Shown here piece after piece: positions 1-8,302 of a stretch of 64,000 nucleotides of DNA. The notes beneath the pieces are model-generated. The model saw only the letters and a program-made list of their open reading frames with translations. It was not told the origin of the DNA and did no database searches. This stretch comes from JBCBKU01 sp965267475 (GTDB lineage Bacteria > Pseudomonadota > Alphaproteobacteria > Rhodobacterales > Rhodobacteraceae). The stretch covers positions 2,418,001 to 2,482,000 of the forward strand of contig OZ254079.1 of assembly GCA_965267475.1 (NCBI GenBank), in the 5' to 3' direction. Every line of letters starts with the position of its first letter. Positions within the stretch are counted from its first letter, which is position 1. Both the position numbers and the translations under genes were made by a program.

Positions 1-7
1 GGCGGAA

Positions 8-172
8 TTAGCCGCCCGAGATCTTCCGATCCCGGGAGGTGTTCACCCGGGTGAAACACAGGCAGCCGAACGCGTGCGCGATCTTATTGGCCTCCTCCGG
101 GGCAAGTTTGGGGTGTGATCGCATGTCGCTGCTGGAGCGATCATATCCTGCCCCGCCCGTGTCGGGCGGCAT
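8..172 (-). CDS. Possible small protein or gene remnant, 54 aa
   Basis: An ATG frame of 54 codons ends in TAA; an internal ATG at 124 would give 38 aa. Third codon positions in the last 35 codons are almost all G or C, as in real genes of this genome, which is the only argument for coding. The protein includes PKLAPEEANKIAHAFGC and a basic tail. I do not recognise it. No Shine-Dalgarno sequence precedes either ATG. It could equally be the decayed end of a longer gene or chance. Confidence 0.2.
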   Translation of the reverse strand: MPPDTGGAGYDRSSSDMRSHPKLAPEEANKIAHAFGCLCFTRVNTSRDRKISGG

Positions 173-430
173 TGGTCAGAGTGCTAGCGGTCCCAGCTTG
201 CATCTTCTTAGGGGAAGGGACTGGTCAGTGCGGTTGAGCGTTTGATGCGGGCGGGGAACTAACACATTTTTTCGGGCCGGGACCCATGCGTGGTTTCCGA
301 GCATGACCTGGCCAAATTTATTGAACCAGAAGCCCTTTTTTAGCGCGGCGGGTGACGATACGTGGCCTCGCGCTGGGTGCTGGTCTGCGACCGGTCCCGG
401 GTGCGGAGCCCATTTAATGTCCCCCTGGGT

Positions 431-486
431 GCGGGTGGCCATAAGCCGAGTTCGGGAATTATTTCCTAGCCTGGCTGGTCACCCGC
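431..486 (-). terminator. Long dyad downstream of the ThDP enzyme gene
   Basis: Outer arms GCGGGTGACC and GGCCACCCGC pair with one mismatch around a loop of about 36 bases. The dyad begins 27 bases past the stop codon of the minus-strand gene at 513. No run of T follows, so it would be a Rho-assisted end or a 3' stabiliser rather than a classical intrinsic terminator. Confidence 0.3.
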
Positions 487-512
487 GCAACAGCTTCCGG
501 GATCGGTCGCGG

Positions 513-2171
513 TTATTCGGCTTTCAAATCATCCAGATGTTCGTTGGGCGTAATCGCATCCAAACTGACGTTCAAATCCAGCACGGCGCCCGATCGGGAC
601 GCCACCGCCCGTTCGAACGCTTCGGCAAATCCCTCGGTGGTTTCAACCCGCTCACCGTGGATCCCGTAAGCCCTTGCAATCGATGCGAAATCCGGGTTTT
701 CCAATTGGGTACCGGACACTCTTCCGGGAAAGCGGCGTTCCTGATGCATACGGATCGTCCCATAAGATCCGTTGTTCAGGATCAAAATGATCGGGACCGC
801 TCCAGCCTGCGCGGCGGTGCCCAGTTCGGCCAATTGCATCTGAATGTCTCCATCCCCTGCGAAACACAGAACCAACCGGTCGGGACAGGCGACCTTCGCG
901 GCGATCGCGGCCGGCAACCCATAGCCCATGGCCCCCGATTGTGGCGCCAACGCACGTTGATCGGGGCCGTAGACCAGATACTTGTTTGGCCAGGCCGTGA
1001 AATTGCCAGCTCCACTGGCCACGATGACATCACCCGGCAGGCGATCACGCAAAAAGGTCATGACCAATCCCATATCGACCGGGCTTGGTTGTGGTTTCGC
1101 GGTAAGTGAAGCCAGAAACGCAGCGCGGCAGGCCTGTGCCCAATCGGGCCAGGTCTTGGATGGGATGCGCGCGGCCAAGGCCTTGGAGAACGCATTGGGA
1201 CCTGCCTGCACCGCGATCTCGGGGGTATAGATCTTGCCGATCTCGTCTGGCGACAGATGCACATGCAGGATCCGTTGCTTCGGGCGCGGCACATCGAACA
1301 GGGTGTAGGCGTCGGTGGTCATCTCACCGAAACGGATATTGACCGCCAGGATCACGTCTGCCGTTTCGATCAGGGATCGGACGTTTTGGGGCATGCCGAC
1401 CCCGGCATCCCCAGAATACACGTCCGAGGCGTTGTCGAACTGATCGTTATAGCGAAATGCCGTCGCCACGGGGATCTGGGCAGCTTCGGCAAAAGCCTGC
1501 AAGGCTTTCGATCCTTCAGGCTGCCATCCGCCGCCACCCATCAGGATCAGGGGATGCGCGGCTTCGGAAAGGTCGGCCAGGATCTGGTCAAGGCCTTGGT
1601 CACTCGGCGCCGGTTCCGCGATCTGGATGGGCGCCGAAAGCGGCTCGGCCTCTGTGGCGCCTGAAAGGACGTCCTCGGGCAGAGCCACGACCACCGGGCC
1701 AGGTCGGCCTGAGATGGCTGATGTCCAGGCCCGTTGCAGAACCTCTGGGATCCGGTCGGGCGACGTGATCTCGGTCGCCCATTTGGCGATGGGGCCGAAA
1801 AAGGCGCGGTAATCGACTTCCTGGAAAGCCTCGCGCCCTTGCTGGTGCTGACCTACCTGCCCCACAAACAGGATCATCGGCGCGCTGTCCTGCATGGCGG
1901 TGTGGACCCCGATCGAGGCGTTCGTGGCCCCGGGCCCCCGGGTGACGAAGGCCAGACCGGGCGCCCGCATCAGCTTGCCATAGGCGGCGGCAGCAAACCC
2001 AGCCCCACCTTCGTGCCGGCATATGACAAACTGAAACCGGTTCTGCGCATCGTGCATCGCATCGAGAACCGCCAGATAGCTTTCGCCGGGCACCCCGAAC
2101 CCGTGCCGAGCACCGAGGTTCAGAAGGCTTTCGACCAACAGTTGCCCGCCCGTTCGTGTCTGGTTGCCCAT
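513..2171 (-). CDS. Thiamine diphosphate-dependent enzyme, acetolactate synthase-like
   Basis: This is a 552-residue member of the ThDP-dependent family that includes acetolactate synthase, benzoylformate decarboxylase and related 2-keto acid enzymes. The N-terminal domain has the catalytic-glutamate region CRHEGGAGFAA and the glycine-rich segment TRGPGATNA. The C-terminal domain has the ThDP/Mg motif, GDGD followed about 25 residues later by LNNGSYGTI. The frame is open 26 codons further upstream, but ATG at 2171 has GGAG eight bases before it and the homologous region begins there. It lies downstream of acs in the same direction with a gap of 133 bases, so it may be read with the acetate genes. 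No small regulatory subunit gene is adjacent, so a role in branched-chain amino acid synthesis is not implied. The substrate is unknown. Confidence 0.85.
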   Translation of the reverse strand: MGNQTRTGGQLLVESLLNLGARHGFGVPGESYLAVLDAMHDAQNRFQFVICRHEGGAGFAAAAYGKLMRAPGLAFVTRGPGATNASIGVHTAMQDSAPMILFVGQVGQHQQGREAFQEVDYRAFFGPIAKWATEITSPDRIPEVLQRAWTSAISGRPGPVVVALPEDVLSGATEAEPLSAPIQIAEPAPSDQGLDQILADLSEAAHPLILMGGGGWQPEGSKALQAFAEAAQIPVATAFRYNDQFDNASDVYSGDAGVGMPQNVRSLIETADVILAVNIRFGEMTTDAYTLFDVPRPKQRILHVHLSPDEIGKIYTPEIAVQAGPNAFSKALAARIPSKTWPDWAQACRAAFLASLTAKPQPSPVDMGLVMTFLRDRLPGDVIVASGAGNFTAWPNKYLVYGPDQRALAPQSGAMGYGLPAAIAAKVACPDRLVLCFAGDGDIQMQLAELGTAAQAGAVPIILILNNGSYGTIRMHQERRFPGRVSGTQLENPDFASIARAYGIHGERVETTEGFAEAFERAVASRSGAVLDLNVSLDAITPNEHLDDLKAE

Positions 2172-2304
2172 CCTGTCCGCTCCCGCGTTCATTGCGACTC
2201 GCGGGAGTATCGGATCCGTCGCGCCGGATATCCATATACGACGGCCCAAATCCCTCGATAGAAGAGATTTGCAGTTTCCCTTTTGAAGGAATTCGGTTCC
2301 GGAT

Positions 2305-4251
2305 CTAGCCGCGGTTCATCCGGTTCTCGATCAAGTCGTCCACGACGGCGGGTTCGGCAAGCGTTGAGGTATCGCCCAAGGCGCCGAAATCATCCTCGGC
2401 GATTTTTCTCAGGATCCGCCGCATGATCTTGCCCGACCGCGTCTTCGGCAGCCCCGGCGCCCATTGGATCAGATCCGGCTTGGCGATCGGGCCGATCTCG
2501 GTCCGGACCCAGACCTCAAGCTCTTTGCGAAGCTCATCCGACGGATCGATCCCATTCATCAGCGTCACATAGGCATAGATGCCCTGCCCTTTGATGTCGT
2601 GGGGATAGCCCACAACCGCGGCCTCGGCGACTTTTTCATGGGCGACCAGCGCGCTTTCGACTTCTGCCGTGCCCATCCGGTGGCCCGAGACGTTGATGAC
2701 ATCATCGACCCGGCCTGTGATCCAGTAATAGCCATCGGCATCACGCCGGCAGCCATCACCTGAAAAGTAATAATTCTTGTAGTCGGCGAAATACGTCTTC
2801 TCGAACCGTTCATGATCACCCCAGACCGTCCGCATCTGGGCGGGCCAGCTGTCCTTGATGCAAAGGACGCCTTCAGCCTCGGTCGTGGTGATCTCTTCGC
2901 CCGATGTCGGCTCCAGCACCACGGGCTGGACCCCGAAGAAGGGCGTTGTGGCAGACCCCGGCTTGGTTTCCGTCGCACCCGGAAGTGGCGTCAGCAGGTG
3001 GCCACCCGTTTCCGTCTGCCACCAGGTGTCGACAATTGGGATCTCGCCTTTGCCCACCACATCATTGTACCAGTTCCAGGCTTCGGGATTGATCGGCTCT
3101 CCGACCGTGCCGAGCAGGGTCAGTGATGACAGGTCGTGCTTGGTGACCCATTCCGGCCCCTGCCCCATCAGTGCGCGGATGGCTGTGGGTGCGGTATAAA
3201 ACTGGTTGACCTTGTGCTTTGCGCACACCTCCCAAAACCGGCCAGCATCGGGATAGGTCGGCACGCCTTCGAACATCAGTGTGGTGGCGCCGTTCGCCAG
3301 CGGACCATAGACGATATAGCTGTGCCCCGTGACCCAGCCCACATCGGCGGTGCACCAGAAGACATCCCCTTCGTGATAGTCGAAGGTGTACTGATGCGTC
3401 ATCCCGGCATAGACGATATAGCCGCCGGTCGTATGAACCACGCCTTTGGGTTTCCCGGTCGAGCCAGAGGTATAGAGGATGAAAAGCGGGTCCTCCGCCG
3501 CCATTTCCTCGGGCGGGCAATCGGCAGATACCGACGCCTCAAGTTCGTGCCACCAGTGGTCCCGATCTTCGACCCAGGCCACCTGTTGCCCGGTCCGTTG
3601 AACAACCAACACTTTCGGACTTTCGGCGGTATGAATGAGTGCCTTGTTGACGTTGTCTTTCAGGTTGGTGACCCGACCGCCGCGCGGGCCGCCATCAGCA
3701 GTCACAACGACCTTGGCTTCGCAATCGTCCACGCGATTGGCCAAAGCGTCAGGCGAAAAACCCCCAAAGACCACAGAATGGATGGCCCCGATCCGCGCAC
3801 AGGCCAGCATTGCATAGGCTGCTTCCGGGATCATTGGCATGTAAAGAACGACGCGGTCGCCCTTCGTGACACCCAATTCCTTCAGCGCATTCCCGAATTT
3901 GGAGACCTTTTCGTGCAACTCGCGATAGGTGATGTGCAGGGCGTCGTCCGAGGTTTCGTCCGGTTCCCACAGGATCGCCGTCTGATCGGCCCGGGTTGCG
4001 AGATGCCTGTCGATGCAGTTCGCAGCGACATTCAGCGTGCCGTCTTCGAACCACTTGATCGAGACATTGCCCGGCGCGAACGACGTGTTCTTGACCTTGG
4101 TGAAGGGCTTGATCCAGTCAACGCGTTTCCCATGCTCGGCCCAGAAGGCCTCCGGATCCTCAATCGATGCCTCGTACATGGCTTCGTATTTGGCCGGATC
4201 GATATGAGCGCGGGCTTTGGTGGCGGCCGGAATCGGCACGAGATCGGACAT
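2305..4251 (-). CDS. acs: Acetyl-CoA synthetase (AMP-forming)
   Basis: This enzyme activates acetate with ATP and CoA to acetyl-CoA through an acetyl-adenylate in the cytoplasm. The 648 residues match the usual length. The adenylate-forming signature YTSGSTGKPKGVVHTTGG is present, as are the WWQTETGG segment and the C-terminal TRSGKIMRR, whose lysine is the catalytic and acetylation-controlled residue in the family. It is the sixth gene of a minus-strand run that starts with the substrate-binding protein at 9706. The gap from the transporter ATPase gene is 82 bases and contains a GC-rich hairpin. A transporter-kinase of the CrbS type and an ScfR-type regulator are encoded just across the divergent promoter; in other bacteria both kinds of regulator control acs. 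Confidence 0.97.
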   Translation of the reverse strand: MSDLVPIPAATKARAHIDPAKYEAMYEASIEDPEAFWAEHGKRVDWIKPFTKVKNTSFAPGNVSIKWFEDGTLNVAANCIDRHLATRADQTAILWEPDETSDDALHITYRELHEKVSKFGNALKELGVTKGDRVVLYMPMIPEAAYAMLACARIGAIHSVVFGGFSPDALANRVDDCEAKVVVTADGGPRGGRVTNLKDNVNKALIHTAESPKVLVVQRTGQQVAWVEDRDHWWHELEASVSADCPPEEMAAEDPLFILYTSGSTGKPKGVVHTTGGYIVYAGMTHQYTFDYHEGDVFWCTADVGWVTGHSYIVYGPLANGATTLMFEGVPTYPDAGRFWEVCAKHKVNQFYTAPTAIRALMGQGPEWVTKHDLSSLTLLGTVGEPINPEAWNWYNDVVGKGEIPIVDTWWQTETGGHLLTPLPGATETKPGSATTPFFGVQPVVLEPTSGEEITTTEAEGVLCIKDSWPAQMRTVWGDHERFEKTYFADYKNYYFSGDGCRRDADGYYWITGRVDDVINVSGHRMGTAEVESALVAHEKVAEAAVVGYPHDIKGQGIYAYVTLMNGIDPSDELRKELEVWVRTEIGPIAKPDLIQWAPGLPKTRSGKIMRRILRKIAEDDFGALGDTSTLAEPAVVDDLIENRMNRG

Positions 4252-4281
4252 GGTCTTCGTCCCCCCTGGATCGTGAGTTCA

Positions 4282-4301
4282 GGGAGGGTTCGCCCCCTCC
4301 C
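4282..4301 (-). other. GC-rich hairpin between the ABC ATPase gene and acs
   Basis: Perfect arms GGGAGGG and CCCTCCC enclose a six-base loop in the 82-base gap before acs. No T run follows on the minus strand. It may be an mRNA processing or stabilising element separating transporter and acs messages rather than a terminator. Confidence 0.4.
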
Positions 4302-4333
4302 CGGTTTCTGTTGTTGTGATAGCGCCCGGCGCG

Positions 4334-5164
4334 TCAGATGGCGAGGTATTCCTGACGAAGTTCTTCGTTGTCCAGGACTTCCTGTGCCGTGCCGTCAAAG
4401 ACGACCTGACCCATATCCAGAATGATCGCGCGATCCGCCAGGTGCAGGGCCGCGATGGCATTCTGTTCCACAATGATCGTGGTGATGCCAAGCTTCTTGA
4501 TCTGCTCAAGCGTCTTCTCGATTTCCTGCACGATGACGGGCGCAAGCCCTTCATACGGCTCATCCAGAAGCAGCAGCTTCACATCGCGCGCAAGGGTCCG
4601 ACCGATGGCCAACATCTGCTGTTCTCCGCCCGAGAGGGTCGTGCCTTCCTGATTGCGGCGTTCGCCGAGCCGCGGGAAAAGTTCATAGATACGCTCGATC
4701 GACCAACCATGCGGCGGTGAGATCCGCGCAAGTTTCAGGTTTTCCTCGACGGTAAGCCCCTGAATGATCCGGCGGTCTTCCGGAACAAGTCCGACGCCGA
4801 TCCGAGACGCCTGAAAGGCCTTCATTTCGTGCAAAGGCTTGTGATCAAGCCACAATTCGCCATGGGTCAAGGCAGGGTCGTCGACCCGGGCGATGGCCCG
4901 CAATGTCGATGTCTTGCCCGCGCCGTTCCGGCCAAGAAGCGCAACGATTTCGCCTTCGCGAACATCGAAGCTGACACCTTGGACGATATAGCTTTCCCCG
5001 TAATAGGCGTGGATGTCCCAGCATGAGAAATAGGCGGGTTGCCCCCCTTTGCCCGTTACAGGCTCTGCCCCAGGCACCTTAGGTTTTTCGAACTGCTTGT
5101 CCCCAAGGAGAAGCCCGTCACTGTCATCGGCCATTCTTTTTTCCAGCGGTTGATGCGCGTTCAT
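4334..5164 (-). CDS. HAAT-family ABC transporter ATPase (LivF-like)
   Basis: This is one of two ATPases of a branched-chain amino acid / amide type importer. The 276 residues contain Walker A (GRNGAGKTS), the signature LSGGEQQMLAIGR and Walker B (LLLLDEPYEGLAP). Typical LivF proteins are about 235 residues; the first 40 residues here are an extra charged N-terminal tail before the ABC domain starts around YFSCWDIHAYYGES. The start overlaps the end of the companion ATPase gene by four bases, so translation is probably coupled. The position directly before acs suggests that the substrate feeds acetyl-CoA or short-chain acyl-CoA metabolism, but the family mostly carries amino acids or amides, so the cargo is open. 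Confidence 0.9.
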   Translation of the reverse strand: MNAHQPLEKRMADDSDGLLLGDKQFEKPKVPGAEPVTGKGGQPAYFSCWDIHAYYGESYIVQGVSFDVREGEIVALLGRNGAGKTSTLRAIARVDDPALTHGELWLDHKPLHEMKAFQASRIGVGLVPEDRRIIQGLTVEENLKLARISPPHGWSIERIYELFPRLGERRNQEGTTLSGGEQQMLAIGRTLARDVKLLLLDEPYEGLAPVIVQEIEKTLEQIKKLGITTIIVEQNAIAALHLADRAIILDMGQVVFDGTAQEVLDNEELRQEYLAI

Positions 5165-5916
5165 AGGTGAGCTCCTCCGAGATATGCTTCCTGCACTTTC
5201 GGGTTGCCCTTGATCTCTTCCGGCAAACCTTCGGCGATTACAGTGCCTTGCGCAAGGACACTGATTTTCTCGGCCAGCGAGAACACCACATGCATGTCGT
5301 GCTCGATCACCACCATGGTGATCCCGCGTGTCGAGATCCGCTTCAAAAGATCGATGGTGTTATTGGTATCGGCCCGCGCCATCCCTGCGGTGGGTTCGTC
5401 AAGCAGAAGCAATTTCGGCTCCTGCACCAGGCACATCGCAAGTTCAAGCCGACGCTTATCGCCCCGGCTAAGCTGGCTGGCTAGGTCATCGGACTTTGCG
5501 CCAAGACCCACGTCGTCCAGCATGGCCTGCGCTTTCTCGCGAATATCCGCTTCGGCCAGAACATTTTCCCAGGCATGCATGCGGAAGGACCCGTCACGCT
5601 TGGCAAAGGCCGGGATCATCACGTTCTCGATCAAGGTCAGTTCGCCGAAGATCTCGGGCGTCTGGAAAACGCGACTGACGCCGGTCTGGTTGATCTCATG
5701 CGGTTTGATCCCGAGAAGGGATTGCCCATCGAACACAACCGATCCCGTATCCGGCTCAAGCCGCCCAACGAAGCAATTGAGAAGCGTGGACTTGCCGGCC
5801 CCGTTCGGGCCAATGATGGCGTGAACCGATCCTTCTTCGATATTCAGGTTGACGTTGTCGAGCGCCTTGAGGCCGCCGAAGCGCTTGTTGACGTTTTGGA
5901 CTGTGAGAATGCTCAT
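5161..5916 (-). CDS. HAAT-family ABC transporter ATPase (LivG-like)
   Basis: Second ATPase of the importer, 251 residues, normal for LivG. It shows Walker A (GPNGAGKST), the family's LSRGDKRRLELAM variant of the signature motif, Walker B (LLLLDEPTAGMARADT) and the switch histidine in VIEHDMHVV. It lies 12 bases after the permease gene and overlaps the LivF-like gene by four bases, consistent with one transcript for the whole transporter. Confidence 0.92.
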   Translation of the reverse strand: MSILTVQNVNKRFGGLKALDNVNLNIEEGSVHAIIGPNGAGKSTLLNCFVGRLEPDTGSVVFDGQSLLGIKPHEINQTGVSRVFQTPEIFGELTLIENVMIPAFAKRDGSFRMHAWENVLAEADIREKAQAMLDDVGLGAKSDDLASQLSRGDKRRLELAMCLVQEPKLLLLDEPTAGMARADTNNTIDLLKRISTRGITMVVIEHDMHVVFSLAEKISVLAQGTVIAEGLPEEIKGNPKVQEAYLGGAHL

Positions 5917-5928
5917 GTCTCAGCCCTC

Positions 5929-7134
5929 CTATTCAGCCGGAACCGGCGTTGCATCATCGGGCGAACTGCCGCTTTTGCCGCGGCCGTTGAACAGCTTGGA
6001 CAGGCGTTTCAAGCCTTCAACCAATCCGCCTGGCAGGAATATCACGACAATCATGAACAAGGCGCCCAAAGTCAGGTGCCACCCTTTGCCGACGAAGGGG
6101 TGGACGATCGCCACGAGCGCGTCTTCCAGACCGTCCGGCAGGACCGCAAACCAGGCATGAAGGACGTTGTCGTTGATCGTCGAGAAGATGTTCTCAAGAT
6201 ACTTGATCAGACCCGCACCCAGTACCGGCCCGATCAATGTGCCGACACCGCCAAGGATGGTCATCAGCACGACCTCGCCCGAGGCGGTCCATTGCATCCG
6301 TTCAGCCCCCGCGAGCGGGTCCATTGCAGCCATCAAGCCACCGGCCAGCCCTGCATACATGCCTGAGATCACGAAGGCCGCCAAAGCATATGGCCTCGTG
6401 TTCACGCCGGTATAGTTCAGACGGTTCTGGTTCGATTTGATCGCCCGCAGCATGGTTCCGAATGGCGACCGGAAAATGCGCATGGCGACATAGAAGGCCA
6501 GGAACATCACGATGGCGCAGAAATAGTATCCGACACCGAAGTTGAACTCCCACCCGCCGACGGACCAGGCAAAATTGTCCCGCATGGAAATGCCGAACAG
6601 ATTGGCGACGGGGATCGAGCCATCTTCGGTCTGGCTGACGCCAAGGACCCTCGGATCCCTTAGCGTGACTTGAAGACCTGTTTCGCCATTGGTGATTGGC
6701 GACAGGACCGAGAATGCCAGGGAATACGCCATCTGCGCGAAGGCCAGCGTGAGGATCGAGAAATAGATCCCCGACCGGCGCAGCGACAGGTACCCCACCA
6801 CGACGCTGAATATCCCGGCCACAATGACCGCAAAGACTATTGCGGGCAGCACATTCATCGCCAGAAGCTTGAAGGACCAGACCGCCGCATAGGACCCGAC
6901 ACCCAGGAAGGCCGCGTGCCCAAAGCTGAGATAGCCGGTCAACCCGAACAGGATGTTGAACCCAATCGCGAAGATCCCGAAGATCGCGAACCGCTGCATC
7001 AGGTCAGGATAGCCCGCGTTGAACTGTGCCAGGGCCGAGCCTTCGGGAAACGGGTTCAGGATGAACGGTGCAAAGGCCAGAAGGCAAAAGACCGTAAGAA
7101 GAAGAAGCTTATCGTTACGTGCGCTGGACGTCAT
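5929..7134 (-). CDS. HAAT-family ABC transporter permease (LivM-like)
   Basis: Inner-membrane permease of 401 residues with about ten hydrophobic segments and the family's conserved FGLTGYLSFGHAAFLGVGSYAA region in its first third, with a long C-terminal GGVGTLIGPVLGAG segment. It is somewhat longer than a minimal LivM and ends with a polar Ser/Pro-rich tail. It starts three bases after the other permease gene stops, so both are co-translated and should form the heteromeric channel. Confidence 0.92.
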   Translation of the reverse strand: MTSSARNDKLLLLTVFCLLAFAPFILNPFPEGSALAQFNAGYPDLMQRFAIFGIFAIGFNILFGLTGYLSFGHAAFLGVGSYAAVWSFKLLAMNVLPAIVFAVIVAGIFSVVVGYLSLRRSGIYFSILTLAFAQMAYSLAFSVLSPITNGETGLQVTLRDPRVLGVSQTEDGSIPVANLFGISMRDNFAWSVGGWEFNFGVGYYFCAIVMFLAFYVAMRIFRSPFGTMLRAIKSNQNRLNYTGVNTRPYALAAFVISGMYAGLAGGLMAAMDPLAGAERMQWTASGEVVLMTILGGVGTLIGPVLGAGLIKYLENIFSTINDNVLHAWFAVLPDGLEDALVAIVHPFVGKGWHLTLGALFMIVVIFLPGGLVEGLKRLSKLFNGRGKSGSSPDDATPVPAE

Positions 7135-7137
7135 GAC

Positions 7138-8169
7138 TTATTCCTCCATCACGCCTTTGCGGCCCATCAACCCGCGCGGCATGGCCAGAAGGACCACGAC
7201 AGCGACAAGATAGACGATGACCTGATTGATGCCCGGAATGATGGCCTGTGCCTGCGGCAGTGAGGCGAAACTTTCGAGAATTCCCAATAGGAACCCGGCC
7301 AAGACGGCTCCGGGGAGTGATCCCATCCCGCCGACGACGACCACAACGAAGCTCAGAACAAGGAAGTTCATCCCGATATCGTAGTTGGGCGGCGAAATAG
7401 GCACATACATGAGACCCGCAAGACCGGCGATGGCCGCAGCAGCGCCAAAGGTGATCGTAAAGCGGCGATCGATATCGACCCCAAGCAACCCGACCGTTTC
7501 GCGGTCGGCCATACCCGCTCGGATGACCATCCCGAACGTCGTGTATTGCAGGAAGGCAAAGACCATGAAGATCAAGAGCGCCGCGAAGCCAAAATAAACG
7601 AGCCGCCAGATCGGATAGATGATCGTGTTTGGATCAAAACCGATCATCAGACCGAAATCGATGGATCCGCGCAGCGCGTCGGGTGCCGAGATCGGAATTG
7701 GGTTAGCGCCATAGAACGCCTTGACGATTTCCTGAAGCACAATGGCCAGACCGAAGGTCACCAGGATCTGGTCAGCGTGTGGCCGGTTGTAGAAGAAGCG
7801 GATCAGTCCGCGTTCCATGATGAAGCCGATCACCATCATGACGGGAATGGCGGCAATGATCGAAATGGGCACCGCCCAGTCAATCATGGCCGAGCCAATT
7901 TCGGGCCCAAACCAGCTTTCGACATACGGGGTCTCAACCTGCAAGGGATTGCCAAGGAAGTCCTTGCGCTCGGGGTCCTCGGTCACGCTGCTCAAGTTCA
8001 GCACGCGTTGGATCGTAACCGCGCAAAACGCACCAAGCATGAACAGGGCACCATGGGCAAAGTTCACCACGCCCAAAGTCCCGAAGATCAACGTCAGACC
8101 AAGCGCAATCAGCGCATAGGCCGAACCCTTGTCGAGCCCGTTGATAATCTGCGTCAGTATCTCTGCCAT
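7138..8169 (-). CDS. HAAT-family ABC transporter permease (LivH-like)
   Basis: Inner-membrane permease of 343 residues. The hallmark ALIALGLTLIFGTLGVVNFA follows the start, and GGMGSLPGAVLAGFLLG lies near the C-terminus. The frame is open 17 codons further upstream, but ATG at 8169 has GGAGGT six bases before it and matches the family start. An insertion of roughly 40 residues (around LSSVTEDPERKDFLGNP) separates the first helices; such a loop is seen in some members. A strong hairpin lies between this gene and the upstream binding-protein gene, which would let the binding protein be made in excess. Confidence 0.92.
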   Translation of the reverse strand: MAEILTQIINGLDKGSAYALIALGLTLIFGTLGVVNFAHGALFMLGAFCAVTIQRVLNLSSVTEDPERKDFLGNPLQVETPYVESWFGPEIGSAMIDWAVPISIIAAIPVMMVIGFIMERGLIRFFYNRPHADQILVTFGLAIVLQEIVKAFYGANPIPISAPDALRGSIDFGLMIGFDPNTIIYPIWRLVYFGFAALLIFMVFAFLQYTTFGMVIRAGMADRETVGLLGVDIDRRFTITFGAAAAIAGLAGLMYVPISPPNYDIGMNFLVLSFVVVVVGGMGSLPGAVLAGFLLGILESFASLPQAQAIIPGINQVIVYLVAVVVLLAMPRGLMGRKGVMEE

Positions 8170-8265
8170 TGCGGACCTCCTCTGTCCTGGCACGCCACGC
8201 CCGTGGACTGGCCGGAACACCGTCCAACCGGTCTGATGTCACTCACCCGAAAACTTTGGATCGTG

Positions 8266-8294
8266 CGTCTGGGCGGCGCGGCGCCGCCCAGACG
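8266..8294 (-). other. Strong hairpin between binding-protein and permease genes
   Basis: A perfect 13-bp stem (arm CGTCTGGGCGGCG) with a three-base loop lies nine bases after the stop of the binding-protein gene. No T run follows. Hairpins at this place in ABC operons commonly protect the 3' end of the binding-protein message and reduce expression of the membrane genes; that role is inferred. Confidence 0.65.
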
Positions 8295-8302
8295 AATTGT
8301 GT

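Larger units (their letters stand above)
1..512. other. Gene-poor stretch downstream of the ThDP enzyme gene
   Basis: No convincing full-length gene is visible here. The stretch lies beyond the 3' end of the minus-strand ThDP enzyme gene and continues past the window edge. It holds one small minus-strand reading frame with GC-rich third positions (8-172), a long dyad at 431-486, and a short dyad at 1-16 (GGCGG arms). A minus-strand segment near 441-452 resembles the last conserved bases of RNase P RNA, but the rest of that RNA cannot be present because the coding gene starts at 513. The longer open frames here use atypical residues and look like chance frames. Confidence 0.5.

Noticed and set aside
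430..490. RNase P RNA on the minus strand
   Set aside because: Only the short 3' core-like stretch is present; the 5' conserved parts would have to lie inside the ThDP enzyme gene and are not there.
3136..4425. 429-residue plus-strand open frame opposite acs
   Set aside because: It is a mirror frame of acs caused by GC-rich codon use; no recognisable domain or ribosome site.
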